Source: JANYJJ01 sp031386065 (GTDB lineage Bacteria; Pseudomonadota; Gammaproteobacteria; Burkholderiales; Burkholderiaceae_C). From it: DNA of 19,528 bases. Each line of letters starts with the position of its first letter. Position 1 is the stretch's first letter. The DNA is taken from contig JANNBZ010000163.1 in assembly GCA_031386065.1 (NCBI GenBank), positions 1-19,528 of the forward strand. The letters are read 5' to 3'. The translations under genes were made by a program, and so were the position numbers. Below, piece by piece: positions 1-8,500 of this stretch. Below the pieces are notes generated by a model. It was not told the origin of the DNA. It did not search any database and was given only the letters and a program-made list of their open reading frames with translations.

Positions 1-437
1 TCGACGCCGATGCCGAAGTCTTTCAGCCACTGGTTGATGAAGCCGGCGTGGCGCGACTCGTCGCGCGCCATCAGCCCGAACAGTTCCTTCATGTCGGGGT
101 TCTCGACCCGCTTCTTGATCTCGGCGTACAGCACGCAACCGGAAAACTCGGAGGTGATGGAGCTGATCAGGAAGTCGGAAAATTCCTTGTACAGCGCGGG
201 TGGCAGGTCCGACTGGTCGGCCATCAGGTCGGGCGGGCGCTGGAAGTGGTCGGTGTTGGTGTCGGCCCGAAATTCGCTCATCAGCGCGTCCCACTGCGGG
301 CGAATCGACGACACGTCGATCTTGTCCATCGCGGCGAAGTCGGTGGTGTAGAAGCGCGGCGTCAGCACCGTGTCTTTCAACGCGGTGTGGGTGCTTTCGT
401 TGATGACCCGGTCGGTTGCTTGCGCCAGTGTGCTCAT
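1..437 (-). CDS. acsF: Mg-protoporphyrin IX monomethyl ester oxidative cyclase, 5' part (partial at window edge)
   Basis: AcsF is the diiron, oxygen-dependent enzyme that closes ring E, turning Mg-protoporphyrin monomethyl ester into protochlorophyllide. The first 145 codons are present and the frame is still open at base 1, so the 3' part lies outside the window. The family signature E-x28-DExRH is complete: Glu97 in SEFSG and DESRH at 126-130. The N-terminal block around residues 24-67 (TPRFYTTDFAAMDKIDVSS, then DHFQR) is also typical. The ATG at 437 has an AGGA Shine-Dalgarno about seven bases upstream and lies 25 bases after puhC, so it is probably the last of the puh series to be seen here. 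The family is secure; only the rest of the protein is unknown. Its presence implies BChl synthesis in the presence of O2. Confidence 0.96.
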   Translation of the reverse strand, partial: MSTLAQATDRVINESTHTALKDTVLTPRFYTTDFAAMDKIDVSSIRPQWDALMSEFRADTNTDHFQRPPDLMADQSDLPPALYKEFSDFLISSITSEFSGCVLYAEIKKRVENPDMKELFGLMARDESRHAGFINQWLKDFGIGV

Positions 438-462
438 GGTGTGTCCTGCAAAAGCGGTGAGG

Positions 463-948
463 TCAATTCGATGCGCGGGGTGGTGTACCCGGGCGGCTGG
501 TCATGATCTGCGCGAAGACAGCGGCATTCGTCGGGCCGAAGGAGCCCAGGTCGACGCGGCGGCCGGTGCCCGGGTCTTCGAGGGTCAGCTTGCCGTCGGC
601 GCGGCCGGTCATCCGGAACGGCAGGTCGGGGCTGACGCCCTGGCGTTTGCGCTCGCGGGCCAGCCCGCGCATGGTGCCGCGCAAGAAGCCGTTGGTACCC
701 GGAGCCACGGTGTCCATCAACTGCTTGCCGGCGGCGTCGAGTACCACGATGCTGCCGTCGGGACGGTCCTCGAAGCGGAACTCGCGCACCTCCACCGCCG
801 CCGCGTCTGGCACGTTGATTGCGCCGACGCCGGTGACGCGCACCGCCGCCACGGTGATCAGGCAGACGACGAGCAGACCGCCGATGGCGAACAACGGCGT
901 GCGCGGAAATCCGGCGGCAGGCGCAGCGGGTGTGGCGGCCTGGCTCAT
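463..948 (-). CDS. puhC: Photosynthetic complex assembly protein PuhC
   Basis: This 161-residue protein has one N-terminal membrane segment (about residues 17-40, rich in Leu/Val/Ile). A soluble domain follows with blocks typical of PuhC: VREFRFEDRPDGSIVVLDA, then NGFLRGTMRGLARERK, then LTLEDPGTGRRVDLGSFGPTN. PuhC helps assemble or organise the reaction centre and LH1 core complex; its biochemical activity is not established. The length is usual for the family. It starts four bases after the puhB stop, so it is probably translated by coupling, and acsF follows 25 bases later. The assignment rests on the motif pattern together with its place directly after puhA and puhB. Confidence 0.9.
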   Translation of the reverse strand: MSQAATPAAPAAGFPRTPLFAIGGLLVVCLITVAAVRVTGVGAINVPDAAAVEVREFRFEDRPDGSIVVLDAAGKQLMDTVAPGTNGFLRGTMRGLARERKRQGVSPDLPFRMTGRADGKLTLEDPGTGRRVDLGSFGPTNAAVFAQIMTSRPGTPPRASN

Positions 949-952
949 GGTG

Positions 953-1645
953 TCAGGCCACCAGCGGCTGCTGGCCCTGTCGGTCGGGCGTTTCGCGCTG
1001 GGGCACTTGAACGGGCCGCAGCGGGGTGCGGGCCGTGCCGGCCGAATCGGCCAGCGCTGCAGCCAGCACGCTGGCCACCGCGCGTGCCTCGGGCAGCGCG
1101 CGAAGCATCGGTTGCGTGCGCTTTAGCTGCCACGGCCGCGCGTGCGGCCACAGGTGCAGATAGGCAATGCGGTCGGCGTCGGCCAGCGTCAGCGTGACAT
1201 CGCCGCTGCCGTCGGCATGGCTGCGCAGTGCGGCGGCTTCGATGCGCGAATAGGGCAGGTTGAAGGTGATGCTGAGCACCACGCCGATGCGCATCACCAC
1301 GCGCTGGTCGGTGATGCTGTAGACGCTGGTGCGGCTGATAAGCCAGGCCATGGTGGCCAGCAGGCCGATCGCCAGGGCGGCCAGCGGCAGCAGCCACAGC
1401 ACCGCCTGCAATGCATCCAGCCAGCCGCCGCCGTTGGACAACACCAGCGCGCCTCGCCAGGCCAGCACCACCGCGAAGTAGACCGACAGCGTGCGCAGGT
1501 GCATGGCCTCGCGGGCCATCACGCGCCAGTCGGGCGAGCCTTGCCACAACATGCGCTCGCCGCGCGGCAGCGGCTCGGGCAGGCCGTGGGCGGCCTCGAA
1601 CTCGTGCTCTGGCGCCTGGTCGCGTGTTTGTTGATTCGTGATCAC
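953..1645 (-). CDS. puhB: Photosynthetic complex assembly protein PuhB
   Basis: PuhB is a membrane protein needed for efficient assembly of the reaction centre/LH1 core. The 230-residue product has a hydrophilic N-terminus with a typical PuhB block (LPRGERMLWQGSPDWRVMAR, about residues 23-42). Hydrophobic segments lie near residues 50-70 and 75-105, and a PH-like domain begins with SRTSVYSITDQRVVMRIG. I chose the GTG start at 1645: it overlaps the puhA stop in a GTGA arrangement and has AGGAG eight bases upstream. The frame stays open further upstream inside puhA, but those codons look like shadow sequence and contain no family motif. Translational coupling to puhA would keep H subunit and assembly factor in proportion. 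Confidence 0.9.
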   Translation of the reverse strand: MITNQQTRDQAPEHEFEAAHGLPEPLPRGERMLWQGSPDWRVMAREAMHLRTLSVYFAVVLAWRGALVLSNGGGWLDALQAVLWLLPLAALAIGLLATMAWLISRTSVYSITDQRVVMRIGVVLSITFNLPYSRIEAAALRSHADGSGDVTLTLADADRIAYLHLWPHARPWQLKRTQPMLRALPEARAVASVLAAALADSAGTARTPLRPVQVPQRETPDRQGQQPLVA

Positions 1646-2412
1646 AGCAGCGGCTCCTGACGCTCGGGCGTGGCGTACAGCGTGCCGCCGCCGTAGTAGC
1701 CCATGATCTTGTCTTCTTCGAGCAGGGTCACGGCATCGGGGTGGCGGGTGGCCGGCACCTGCGCGAACTGCGCAGCCAGGATCGAACGCACCTTGACCTG
1801 GGTGGCGGTGATGCGCGAGAAGTTCACCGGCAGCAACACGCGGCGGCTGCCGCCCGCCACCGGCACTTCGACTTCGAGGTAGCGGAACAGCACCTCGGCG
1901 CGGTCGACCCACATCTCGCGCACCGTGCCGGCCACCAGACCGTCGGCGCCGATCACCGGCAAGCCGCGCGGGTCGGGGTCGTGGCTGGAGACCGAGAAGT
2001 CAGCGGCAGCGCGCAGCGGCACGATGCGCAGTGCGCCGTCGACCGTGGTGTCGGCAATGTCGGCGCGGTCGGCGTACGAGCCCGGGCCCACCGCCGCCAG
2101 CATCGGGTCACCGTTGGGTTCGAGTGGCGAGCCCAGGTGGCTGCGCGATGCGTCGGCGCCCAGCGGCTGGTTCGAGACGCGGAAGTTCGGCGACATCACC
2201 ACGCGACCGTCGCTCAGGTGATAGGCCTTCGGCGACGGGATGCGTGGCCAGCCCTGCACCCGCACGTTGGGCGAACGCTCCGACTCCAGCGGGTAGCCCT
2301 CGCGCTTGTCTTCGCGGTGCAGGTAGTAGATCAAGCCGGCAAAGAAGATCCAGAAGGCGTACAGCGCAATTTGCGCAACGTCGATGTAGGCGGTGATGGC
2401 TCCGGTTCCCAT
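1642..2412 (-). CDS. puhA: Photosynthetic reaction centre subunit H
   Basis: This is the H subunit of the type-II reaction centre, which caps the L/M core on the cytoplasmic side and helps proton delivery to QB. The 256-residue length is normal. A short periplasmic N-terminus (MGTGAITAYIDVAQ) leads to a single membrane helix (about residues 11-33, ending IYYLHREDKREGYPLE). The cytoplasmic domain carries conserved blocks such as GWPRIPSPKAY, RYLEVEV and LLPVNFSRI, and ends LEEDKIMGYYGGGTLYA. The ATG at 2412 has a strong AAGGAG Shine-Dalgarno. A 68-base gap from lhaA is the largest space in this operon. It may allow extra transcription or mRNA processing here, although I found no convincing promoter in it. 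Confidence 0.97.
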   Translation of the reverse strand: MGTGAITAYIDVAQIALYAFWIFFAGLIYYLHREDKREGYPLESERSPNVRVQGWPRIPSPKAYHLSDGRVVMSPNFRVSNQPLGADASRSHLGSPLEPNGDPMLAAVGPGSYADRADIADTTVDGALRIVPLRAAADFSVSSHDPDPRGLPVIGADGLVAGTVREMWVDRAEVLFRYLEVEVPVAGGSRRVLLPVNFSRITATQVKVRSILAAQFAQVPATRHPDAVTLLEEDKIMGYYGGGTLYATPERQEPLL

Positions 2413-2480
2413 TCGGGTCTCCTTTTGCGTGGCTTTTGCGGGGTGTGTGGCTGGCGGTGGCGCGCGGGTTGGGGCAGGCA

Positions 2481-3950
2481 TCAACCGGGAAATTCGGCCA
2501 GGCCGAATCGTCCGGTCGAGGGCGGCGCAGGCAGGGTCTGGCGGCGGTTCGTCTTGACGAGCGGACCGATGGCGATCAGCGTGGCGAAGAGCAGGCCGAT
2601 CTCGAGGTGGTAGACGAAGCTGTAGCCCACCGACGGGCTGACCAGCGCCGAGCCGAGCAGCCCCTGCGAGGCCAGGTTGGACACCCCGTCGCGAAGCGCG
2701 CCGCCCATCGCAATGGCCACCCCCGCAGCCGACGCCTGCACAGCGCCCCAGGCGCCGAGCGCCAGGCCGTTGTGGCCGTGCGTTTCCAGGCCCATCGCCG
2801 CCGTCAGCGTGGCGACCGCGAACAGCCCGCCACCGAAGCCGATGAGTGCGGCGCCGATGCGGAACATCAGCGCCGACTGCAGCGGGTCGGCAAAGATCAC
2901 GCAGACGAAGGCGACCACGCCCGCCAGCACACCCAGTGCGGCCAGCCGGTAGGCGCAGCCGCCGTGGAACAGCCAGCGCGAGGCCAGCACGAAGGCCGCC
3001 AGCGCGCCGCTGGCGGTCATCGCGGTCAGCGTGGTGGTGGCACCGACGCCCATGTTCATGATCTGCCCACCGTAGGGCTCGAGCAGGATGTCTTGCATGC
3101 TGAACGCGGCGGTGCCCAGGCCCACGGCCACCAGCAGGCGGCTCGCCTGGCCGCCGCGCATGAAGGCACGCCACGATTCGCGGAACGCTGGCCGCGCCTG
3201 CCGGCGGTGCGACGCGCTTCCACGTTGCGGGTCGCGCGCTTCCTGCTTCCACAACGCGATCACGTTCAGCACCATGGTCAGCAGGGCTGCGCCCTGGATC
3301 ACCTGGATCAGCCTGACCTGCTTGAAGTCGGTCAGCAGCGCACCGAAGCCGAGCGCACTGATGACCATGCCGACCATCAGCATCACGTACAGCAAGGCCG
3401 CCGCGCGGGGCCGCGCCTCGGGCGGCGCGATGTCGGTGGCCAGGGCCAGGCCGGCGGTTTGCGTGGTGTGCAGGCCGGCGCCCACCAGCAGGAAGGCCAG
3501 CGCTGCGCCGATCTGGCCGTAAATGGGATGGCCATGGCTGTCGCCCGACAGCACGATCAGCGCGAACGGCATGATCGCCAGGCCGCCGAACTGCAGCAAG
3601 GTGCCCATCCAGATGTAGGGCACGCGCTTCCAGCCCAGCGCCGAGCGGTGGTGGTCGGACCGAAAGCCGACCAGTGCGCGGAACGGCGCAAACACCAGCG
3701 GCAGCGCCACCATCAGCGACACCAGCCATGCCGGCACACCCAGCTCGACGATCATCACGCGGTTCAGCGTGCCGTTGAGCAGCACCAACGCCATGCCCAC
3801 CGAGACCTGGAACAGCGACAGCCGCAGCAGCCTGCCCAGCGGCAGCTCTTGGGTCGCCACGTCGGCGAACGGCAGAAAACCCACCGCCACGCGCGACCAT
3901 TGGCGCGCCAGGCCGGCGTTCAGCCGCAGTGCTGCTTTCGCCGCGTTCAT
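2481..3950 (-). CDS. lhaA: LhaA, PucC-family (BCD) membrane transporter
   Basis: This 489-residue, roughly 12-helix major facilitator protein belongs to the PucC/LhaA/Bch2 subgroup, which assists LH1 assembly, possibly by delivering bacteriochlorophyll. Family blocks are clear. Near the N-terminus are LPLGRLLRLSLFQVSVGMAL and LNRVMIVELGVPAWLV, followed by SDHHRSALGWKRVPYIWMG. In the second half are AAFSMQDILLEPYGGQI and the subgroup hallmark GLALGAWGAVQASAAGVAIA. Its ATG overlaps the bchM stop (ATGA), and GGAG lies about nine bases upstream. Position between bchM and puhA is the conserved lhaA position, which separates it from the paralogue Bch2 that in many alphaproteobacteria sits between bchG and bchP. 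Confidence 0.94.
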   Translation of the reverse strand: MNAAKAALRLNAGLARQWSRVAVGFLPFADVATQELPLGRLLRLSLFQVSVGMALVLLNGTLNRVMIVELGVPAWLVSLMVALPLVFAPFRALVGFRSDHHRSALGWKRVPYIWMGTLLQFGGLAIMPFALIVLSGDSHGHPIYGQIGAALAFLLVGAGLHTTQTAGLALATDIAPPEARPRAAALLYVMLMVGMVISALGFGALLTDFKQVRLIQVIQGAALLTMVLNVIALWKQEARDPQRGSASHRRQARPAFRESWRAFMRGGQASRLLVAVGLGTAAFSMQDILLEPYGGQIMNMGVGATTTLTAMTASGALAAFVLASRWLFHGGCAYRLAALGVLAGVVAFVCVIFADPLQSALMFRIGAALIGFGGGLFAVATLTAAMGLETHGHNGLALGAWGAVQASAAGVAIAMGGALRDGVSNLASQGLLGSALVSPSVGYSFVYHLEIGLLFATLIAIGPLVKTNRRQTLPAPPSTGRFGLAEFPG

Positions 3951-4648
3951 GTCTTGACCAGCTCCAGTGCCTGCGAGGTGTAGAAGCCGCTGGAAATGCG
4001 CTGCGTGCGGCCGCGCGACCAGCCCTGCATTTGCGCGTCTTCGTCGAGGCGGCGGTGCAGCCAGCGCTCGGGCACCGGCACCACGGCGGGCGAACGGTCG
4101 CCACGCGGAAACAGCTTGCCGACCGCGCGGAACACTTCGAGTGCCGGGCTGCTGGGCACGAAGGTGAACAACATCGCGCGACGGGTGCGCTGCGCCAGGC
4201 CGGCCAACACACGCACGGCGTCGCCGGTTTCGTAGTGAATCACTGAGTCCATGCCGACCACAAAGTCGAAGTGGCCGAGCGCGGGGTCCAGCATGTCGCC
4301 GAAACGGAAGTCGATGCTGCCGCCGTTCTGGATGGCCGGCTGACGTTCACGCGCCAGGTTCACCAAGGTGGGCGACAGGTCGATCGCCAGCACGGCGGCA
4401 CCACGCTGCGCGGCCTCGACGGCGAGCGCGCCGGTGCCGCAGCCGGCATCGAGCAGCCGCATGCCGCGCAGGTCGTCGGGCAGCCACGACAGCAGCGTGT
4501 TCCGCATGCGGTCGCGGCCGGCACGCACAGAAGCACGCACGCGGCCCACCGGCGCGTCGGACGTGAGCCGGGCCCACGCCTGCACCGCAGTGCGGTCGAA
4601 ATAGGTTTCGATCTGGCCGCGACGTTCTGTATAGGAAGGCAATGTCAT
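3947..4648 (-). CDS. bchM: Mg-protoporphyrin IX O-methyltransferase
   Basis: BchM methylates the ring-C propionate of Mg-protoporphyrin IX with S-adenosylmethionine, the step between Mg chelatase (bchH upstream) and the ring-E cyclase (acsF downstream). The 233-residue protein is a class-I SAM methyltransferase with motif I LLDAGCGTG at 65-73 and an acidic post-motif strand AVLAIDLSP. The N-terminal YFDRTAVQAWARLTSD and the block FVVGMDSVIHYE are typical of BchM. The Shine-Dalgarno GAGGG overlaps the bchL stop codon, giving a nine-base intergenic gap, and the 3' end overlaps lhaA by ATGA. Nothing unusual is seen. Confidence 0.95.
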   Translation of the reverse strand: MTLPSYTERRGQIETYFDRTAVQAWARLTSDAPVGRVRASVRAGRDRMRNTLLSWLPDDLRGMRLLDAGCGTGALAVEAAQRGAAVLAIDLSPTLVNLARERQPAIQNGGSIDFRFGDMLDPALGHFDFVVGMDSVIHYETGDAVRVLAGLAQRTRRAMLFTFVPSSPALEVFRAVGKLFPRGDRSPAVVPVPERWLHRRLDEDAQMQGWSRGRTQRISSGFYTSQALELVKT

Positions 4649-4657
4649 CGCAGGCCC

Positions 4658-5581
4658 TCAGTCGAAACCCAGCAGGTCGAAGATGTCGCGGTCTTTCATC
4701 GGCACGGCGTTCAGTGGCTCGGTGCCCAGCCACAGCGACGCGGCCAGCCGCATGTATTCCTTCTGCACCGCTTCCAGCTCGGGCGAATACTCCATCTCGA
4801 ACAGCGTCGACTTTTTCAGCCGGCTGCGGCGAATCACGTCCAGGTCGGGGAAGTGCGCCGCCAGCTTCAGGCCGATCTTGTTGTTGTACTTGTCGATCTG
4901 GTCGGTGTCCTTGCTGCGGTTGGCAATCACGCCGCCCAGGCGCACGTTGTAGTTCTTGGCCTTGGCACCGATGGCCTGCACGATGCGGTTCATCGCGAAG
5001 ATGGAGTCGAAGTCGTTGGCGGTGACGATCAGCGCGCGGTCGGCGTGCTGCAAGGGCGCTGCAAAGCCGCCGCAGACCACGTCGCCCAGCACGTCGAAGA
5101 TCACAACGTCGGTGTCTTCCAGCAGGTGGTGTTCCTTCAGCAGCTTGACGGTCTGGCCGACCACGTAGCCACCGCAGCCGGTGCCGGCAGGCGGCCCGCC
5201 GGCCTCGACGCACATCACGCCGTTGTAGCCCTCGAACACGAAGTCTTCGACGCGCAGTTCCTCGGCGTGGAAGTCGACGCTTTCCAGCACGTCGATCACC
5301 GTGGGCAGCATCTTCTTCGTCAGCGTGAAGGTGGAGTCGTGCTTGGGGTCGCAGCCGATCTGCAGCACCCGCTTGCCCAGCTTCGAGAACGCGGCCGACA
5401 GGTTGCTCGACGTGGTGCTCTTGCCGATGCCGCCCTTGCCGTAGATGGCGAACACTTTCGCGTTGCCGATCTTCAGGTTCGGGTCGAGCTGAACTTGTTC
5501 GCTGCCCTCGCCGTCGAGCCGCAGATTGGTGCGCACTCCCGGTCGTTTGACATCGGGCATGGGGATCGTCGTGGTGCTCAT
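4658..5581 (-). CDS. bchL: Dark-operative protochlorophyllide reductase, ATP-binding L protein
   Basis: This is the nitrogenase-Fe-protein-like homodimer that delivers electrons, with ATP hydrolysis, to the BchNB complex for ring-D reduction of protochlorophyllide. The 307-residue product has a P-loop GKGGIGKS at 48-55. The switch region QIGCDPKHDSTFTL follows, and both [4Fe-4S] ligands are present: Cys136 in GTGCGGY and Cys170 in DVVCGGF. The ATG at 5581 has AGGAG seven to eight bases upstream and overlaps the bchH stop in an ATGA pair. The N-terminal tail of about 40 residues before the nucleotide-binding core is usual. The L protein is oxygen-sensitive, in contrast to the oxygen-requiring AcsF in the same transcription unit. 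Confidence 0.97.
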   Translation of the reverse strand: MSTTTIPMPDVKRPGVRTNLRLDGEGSEQVQLDPNLKIGNAKVFAIYGKGGIGKSTTSSNLSAAFSKLGKRVLQIGCDPKHDSTFTLTKKMLPTVIDVLESVDFHAEELRVEDFVFEGYNGVMCVEAGGPPAGTGCGGYVVGQTVKLLKEHHLLEDTDVVIFDVLGDVVCGGFAAPLQHADRALIVTANDFDSIFAMNRIVQAIGAKAKNYNVRLGGVIANRSKDTDQIDKYNNKIGLKLAAHFPDLDVIRRSRLKKSTLFEMEYSPELEAVQKEYMRLAASLWLGTEPLNAVPMKDRDIFDLLGFD

Positions 5582-8500
5582 GCGGCAGCTCCTGCAGGGG
5601 ATTCGGAAAACACACCTTCGAGCCGGTCTTCAAGCTCTTCACCGGCCCGCCGCAATGCGTCGAGCATCTTTGCGTCGGGCTTCCAGAATTTGCGGTCTGA
5701 GGCCTCGATCAACCGGTTCGCCACGCGGGCCGACGCGGTCGGGTTCAGCTTGGCCAGCCGCTCGCGCATCGCGGGGTCGAGCATGAAGGTCTGGCTCAAC
5801 TGCTCGTAGACCCAGGGCTGCACCTGGCCGGTGGTGGCCGACCAGCCCATGGTGTTGGTCACGTGCACCTCGATCTGGCGCACGCCCTCGTAGCCGTGCT
5901 CCAGCATGCCCTCGTACCACTTCGGGTTCAGCATGCGGGTGCGGGTTTCAAGGGCCACCTGCTCGGTCAGCGTGCGCACGGTGCCGCCGCCATTCGCGTC
6001 GCGCGTCTGGTCGCCGATGTAGACCGGTGCCATCGCGGCGTCGTGTCCGTCGCGCTGCGTCTTGGCCCGTTTCACGGCGCGGCTGATGCCGCCCAGCGTG
6101 TCGAAGTAGGTGTCGATCGTGGTCACGCCCAGCTCGACCGAGTCGAGATTCTGGTAGGCCAGTTGCACGCCCGCGAGCACGCTGTTCAGCAACTGCGCCT
6201 GTTGCACTGGCCGGCCGGCGCGCCCGTAGGCAAAGCCTTTGCGGCGGGTGTAGGTTTCGGCCAGTTCGTCGGCGTCTTCCCAGCGGCTGTTGTCGACCAG
6301 GCTGCCGACGTTAGAGCCGTACGCGCCCTCGGCGTTGCCGAACACCCGCAGCGACGCGGTTTCCAGGTCGCCGCCGTGCTCGGCCTGATAGGCCAGCGCG
6401 TGCTTGCGGATGAAGTTCTGCTCCAGCGGCTCGTCGGCGCCGGCGGCCATGAACGCGGCTTCGGCCAGCAGCTTGATCTGCAGCGGCAGCAGGTCGCGGA
6501 AGATGCCCGACAGCGTGATGACGACATCGACCCGCGGCCGGCCCAGCGCTTCGAGCGGCAGCAACCGCGCGCCGGCCAGCCGACCGTAGCTGTCGAAGCG
6601 CGGTGCCGCGCCCATCAGCGCCAGCGCCTGGCCGATGGGCCCGCCCTCGCTCTTCAGGTTGTCGGTGCCCCACAGCACGATGGCGATCGATTCGGGGAAG
6701 GCGTGGCCGTCACCCATGTGCTTTTGCAGCAGGCGCTCGGCCTGCCGCGCGCCGTCTTTCACCGCGTACGCGCTGGGAATGCGGAACGGGTCGAAGCCGT
6801 GCAGGTTGCGGCCGGTGGGCAGGATGGCCGGCGTGCGCAGCAGGTCGCCGCCGGGAGCGGGCCGCAGGAACTTGCCGTCCAGTGCGTGCAGGATGCCGTC
6901 GACTTCGTGGTCATCGGCCATCAGCGCGTCGGCAGCGGCCAGCGCTTGCAGCAGCGCCAGGTTCGGCGCCGTGCTTTTCGGCGCGTGGCCGGCGACCAGC
7001 GCTTCGATGCTGGCGCGTTCGGGACGCGCACCGTGCGAGGCCTCGGCCAGCGAGAGCAGCAGGTCGACGCGCTGCGCCGGCGTGGGTGCGCGGCCGACCA
7101 CGTGCAGGCCGTGCGGGATCAGCGTGTATTCGAGTTCGAGCAGCGCGTCGTTCAGGCGGGCGATCTGCTGCGGCGCACTGGTGGCCCACGCCGGCTCGGT
7201 GGCCGCGAGTTCGAGTTCGGCCGCCTGCGACTGGATCATCGTGGCGAGTTCATCGGCCTCGGCGGCCGCATCGGGCTCCAGCCCTCGGTAGCGTTCGAGC
7301 AGCGCCTTCAGGTCGACCAGCCCCTTGTAGAGCCCGGCCTGTGCGACCGGCGGCGTCAGGTAGCTGATGAGGGTGGCGGCCGCGCGCCGCTTTGCGATCG
7401 TGCCTTCCGACGGATTGTTCGAGGCGTACAGGTACAGGTTTGGCAGGTCGCCGATCAGCCGGTCCGGCCAGCACGCGGACGACAGGCCGTTCTGCTTGCC
7501 GGGCATGAACTCCAGCGCGCCGTGGGTGCCGAAATGCAGCACCGCATGGGCGCCGAAGTCTTCACGCAGCCAACGGTAGAAGGCCGAGAACGCATGCGTG
7601 GGTGCGAAGCCCTTTTCGAACAGCAGCCGCATCGGGTCGCCTTCGTAGCCGAACGCGGGCTGCACGCCGACGAACACATTGCCGAAGCGTTCGCCGAAAA
7701 CGAAAATGCTGCTGCCGTCGCTTTGCTGGCGGCCGGGTGCCGGGCCCCACTGGGCTTCGATTTCCTTCAGGTGCTTTTCACGTCGAACGTGGTCGTCGGC
7801 CGGAATGCGCACATGCACATTGGCCTGCGCGCCGTAGCGCAGCGCGTTGCCGTTGATGATGCGTTCGCGCAGGTCGTCCACGCTGGCCGGCATCGTTACC
7901 GTGTAGCCCTCGCGCTGCATGGCCGCCATGGTGTTGAACAGCGACTCGAACACCGACAGGAAGGCGGCGGTGCCGGTGTTGCCGGCATTCGGGGGGAAGT
8001 TGAACACCACCGCAGCGACCTTGCGCTCGGCGCGCTGCGAGCGACGCAGGTCGACCAGCTTGCCCACGCGTGCGGCCAGCAGGTCGGCGCGCTCGATGCA
8101 GCTGTGCATGTCGTGGTTGTCGACGACATTCTTGAACGTGCAGGCGTGCGCGCAGCCGGTGCAGGCAATGTGTTCGGCGCTGCCGCGTCCGCCGAACACC
8201 ATCGAGCCAGTGGCGCCATCGAGCTCGGGGATCGCGACCATCATGGTCGCCTCGACCGGCAGCAACCCGCGCGATGAGCCGCCCCACTGGTCGAGCGTCT
8301 GGAACTCGACCGGGGTCACGGCGAGGTAGGGCACGTCGAGTTTCGCCAGGATGTCTTCGGCCGCCTGCGCGTCGTTGTAGGCCGGGCCACCGACCAGCGA
8401 GAAGCCGGTCAGCGAAACGACGGCGTCGATGGTCGGGCGGCCGTCGTTGAAGAAGAAGGCGTCGATCGCGGGGCGCGAATCGAGGCCGGTGGCAAAGCAC

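Noticed and set aside
1642..4212. An 856-codon minus-strand frame seeming to fuse puhA with upstream sequence
   Set aside because: Only the last 256 codons are PuhA. The upstream part is the wrong frame of lhaA and bchM, both real in another frame, so there is no fusion.
2436..5809. Long plus-strand frames (2436-3983 and 4271-5809) opposite lhaA, bchM and bchL
   Set aside because: The opposite-strand genes have full family motifs, while these frames are low-complexity Arg/His/Gln translations.
5863..8277. An 804-codon open frame on the plus strand, opposite bchH
   Set aside because: It lies wholly antisense to a clear bchH. It is rich in Arg, Gln, His and Ala as expected of a shadow in G/C-rich DNA, and has no recognisable motif or ribosome site.
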